Source of the DNA: an uncultured Rhizobiaceae group bacterium
Lineage (GTDB): Bacteria; Pseudomonadota; Alphaproteobacteria; Rhizobiales; Rhizobiaceae
Direction: 5' to 3'
Length of the DNA stretch: 13,760 nt
Assembly (NCBI GenBank): GCA_937923355.1
Contig: CALAIO010000003.1
Coordinates: forward strand, 1 to 13,760
The translations under genes and the position numbers were made by a program. This document shows, piece after piece, positions 12,339-13,760 of this stretch. Numbering within the stretch: the first letter of the stretch is position 1; every line of letters starts with the position of its first letter. The notes under the pieces were generated by a model. It was not told the DNA's origin, ran no database searches, and worked only from the letters and a program-made list of their open reading frames with translations.

Positions 12339-13760
12339 TCACTCAGCGGCCTCCATATATGTATTACCTGATGCAAATTCCGTACCAATTGTACCAATCG
12401 GGTTGAAATTAAATTCACCAGACAGTTCTCTGAACGCTACGACATGGAATGCCAGGTTGTGCGCTTTCAGATATTGTGACAGTGGGCGGCGATATTCTGC
12501 CTTAGTCAAAATAACTGGCGGTTTTGCATTTAGTTCTTCAATGTGATGACGCTCACCAATATCTTTCAAAAGTGCTTCTGATAGATGTGCTGAAGGATGG
12601 AAGTTATTATCCTCCTGATTGTAATTGATACTTTCACCAATGGCCGCTTCCATTTCAGGTTCGATTACATAGCCTGCAATCAGTCTGTTTTCGTCTGCAT
12701 AGTTTGAACAAACCTGACGAGCGAGAGCAAAGCGCGCATTTTCTGCAAGGTTTGCGGCACTGCCACCTGAAAGCGTTCCTTCAAGCAAAGCTTCAAACAA
12801 GATTCTACGTGGCAATAGCGGAACACCGTCATCAAGAAGATTACGCAATACATTCAACATTTGAACAGGTGATAGTGTTTGTGAAACCTGTGTTGCCAAT
12901 TGATCGTGCTCTTTTGCAAGATCCTTGATGATTTCCTGAACTGCCTTGTAACCAAGAATTCGGGAAGCTTTGGTAATTAGATAGTGAGAACCAAGGCGGG
13001 CAAGTAATTCACCCATGCCAATGACTTCAACACCTGCATCTGTAAGAATGTGTGCGTTTACCTCATCTATCCAGTAGGCTGAACGAAGTGGCCATGCTTC
13101 ATCAACTGCGATCACCGGCAGGCCATTTAGTTCCAGAATATCTGCTTCACAGATTGCAACTTTGACAGCCGTTGGTATTTCTGCGTTGAAAACCGATACA
13201 TTATCAAGGGTCAGCACGATTTTGCTTGGCTCAAGATTTTTATCCTGCTCGATACCAAATACAGGAAGATCAATACCTGTTCTTTTGAAACCACGTTCAA
13301 GTGCTTCATCACGCGCCTTGATAAATTCATGACGATTAAATTCAGAAAATACTTCAGAGCCTGCTGCAATTTTAAAGACATCATTTGGCGAAACAGCGAT
13401 TGTTTTTTCACTTTCTTCCTTGGATGCAGGTATGCCATTGGCAATATTATCCTTGGCAATTTCTTCTTCTTCTGCCTGCAAGGCTTCGCGTTTTCCGATA
13501 AAGAATGCACTGCCTGCAAGGATTGCGGCCATGCCCCAGAAAAGCATTGTTGGGAAGCCTGGAATAAGACCAATCAATGCTATCAAAACAGCGCCGATAT
13601 AAAGAGACTTTGATTTACCAATCAATTGTTCCGAGATGTCAGAACCAAGGTCTTGTTCGTTTTCTGTTGTAACGCGCGTGATGATTGTGCCGGCACAAAT
13701 CGCCATGATAAGCGCTGGTAACTGGGCAACAAGACCATCACCAACTGTTAGTCTTGAGTA
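12339..13760 (-). CDS. sctV: SctV major export-gate protein, C-terminal part (5' end beyond the window)
   Basis: The frame is open to the right edge and ends with TGA at 12339-12341; 473 residues are visible of a family usually near 700. The first visible residues, LTVGDGLVAQLPALIM followed by AICAGTIITRV, are the FlhA/YscV/HrcV/RhcV signature, so the ATG at 13706 is internal and not the start. Two membrane segments follow (about 65-105, IGAVLIALIGLIPGF and AAILAGSAFFIG), then a linker and the large cytosolic domain (from about 140). That domain forms a nonameric ring for docking chaperone-substrate complexes. It includes RLGSHYLITKASRILG and the late block PPVILTKAEYRRPLSQYL. The C-terminus has a short extra tail (GTEFASGNTYMEAAE). 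No break or frameshift is seen. Confidence 0.96.
   Translation of the reverse strand, partial: YSRLTVGDGLVAQLPALIMAICAGTIITRVTTENEQDLGSDISEQLIGKSKSLYIGAVLIALIGLIPGFPTMLFWGMAAILAGSAFFIGKREALQAEEEEIAKDNIANGIPASKEESEKTIAVSPNDVFKIAAGSEVFSEFNRHEFIKARDEALERGFKRTGIDLPVFGIEQDKNLEPSKIVLTLDNVSVFNAEIPTAVKVAICEADILELNGLPVIAVDEAWPLRSAYWIDEVNAHILTDAGVEVIGMGELLARLGSHYLITKASRILGYKAVQEIIKDLAKEHDQLATQVSQTLSPVQMLNVLRNLLDDGVPLLPRRILFEALLEGTLSGGSAANLAENARFALARQVCSNYADENRLIAGYVIEPEMEAAIGESINYNQEDNNFHPSAHLSEALLKDIGERHHIEELNAKPPVILTKAEYRRPLSQYLKAHNLAFHVVAFRELSGEFNFNPIGTIGTEFASGNTYMEAAE

Noticed and set aside
13704..13706. ATG at 13706 as the sctV start
   Set aside because: The frame stays open to the edge, and the upstream residues are the conserved LTVGDGLVAQLPAL signature, so this ATG is internal.

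Overview
The window is mainly a non-flagellar type III secretion system (T3SS, injectisome) export-apparatus locus. All of its genes lie on the minus strand between about 3.7 kb and the right edge. In transcription order they are sctV (5' end beyond the window), a 65-aa needle/pilus candidate, sctI, sctJ, sctK, sctL, sctN, sctO, sctQ, sctR, sctS, sctT and sctU. From sctI to sctU this matches the rhizobial order nolB-rhcJ-nolU-nolV-rhcN-rhcZ-rhcQRSTU. The small gene just before sctI sits where needle/pilus genes lie in prgI-prgJ-prgK and hrpA-hrpB-hrcJ type clusters. Spacings are tight (1-bp and 8-bp overlaps, gaps of 2-53 bp), so sctF?-sctI through sctU reads as one operon. No secretin (sctC), sctD, sctP ruler, translocator or chaperone gene is visible here.

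The left third is different. The window opens with 12 bases identical to the end of an Illumina adapter, so the left edge is an assembly artefact at a contig end. Next, on the plus strand, comes the 3' part of a collagen-like (Gly-X-Y) gene with perfect 81-bp repeats and a Ser-rich, cysteine-free tail. It is followed by a stack of hairpins ending in a strong terminator. About 480 bp without a gene leads to a 60-aa plus-strand gene with its own terminator, then a gap with a palindromic dispersed-type element. Two minus-strand genes follow: an exported PEBP/YbhB-family protein and an AraC-family regulator. The regulator lies directly downstream of sctU.

The organism is probably an alphaproteobacterium of modest G+C. 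The Rhc-like gene order and the CCTAGG-type intergenic palindrome (of a kind common in alphaproteobacterial genomes) point that way, but no taxonomic marker gene is present.

SctV, R, S, T and U form the inner-membrane export gate. SctN, L, O, Q and K form the cytosolic ATPase and sorting platform. SctJ is the inner-ring lipoprotein, SctI the inner rod, and the 65-aa product may be the needle or pilin.

The points most worth a second look are: (i) SctU has Arg-Gly-Ser-Glu where the self-cleaving Asn-Pro-Thr-His motif should be; (ii) a near-identical 17-bp motif with a TATAA box lies upstream of both the 60-aa orphan gene and the sctF?-sctI operon, tying the orphan gene to the T3SS; (iii) the collagen-like protein is a possible extracellular partner of the system; (iv) sctQ has a well-placed internal ribosome binding site for a short SctQ-C product.
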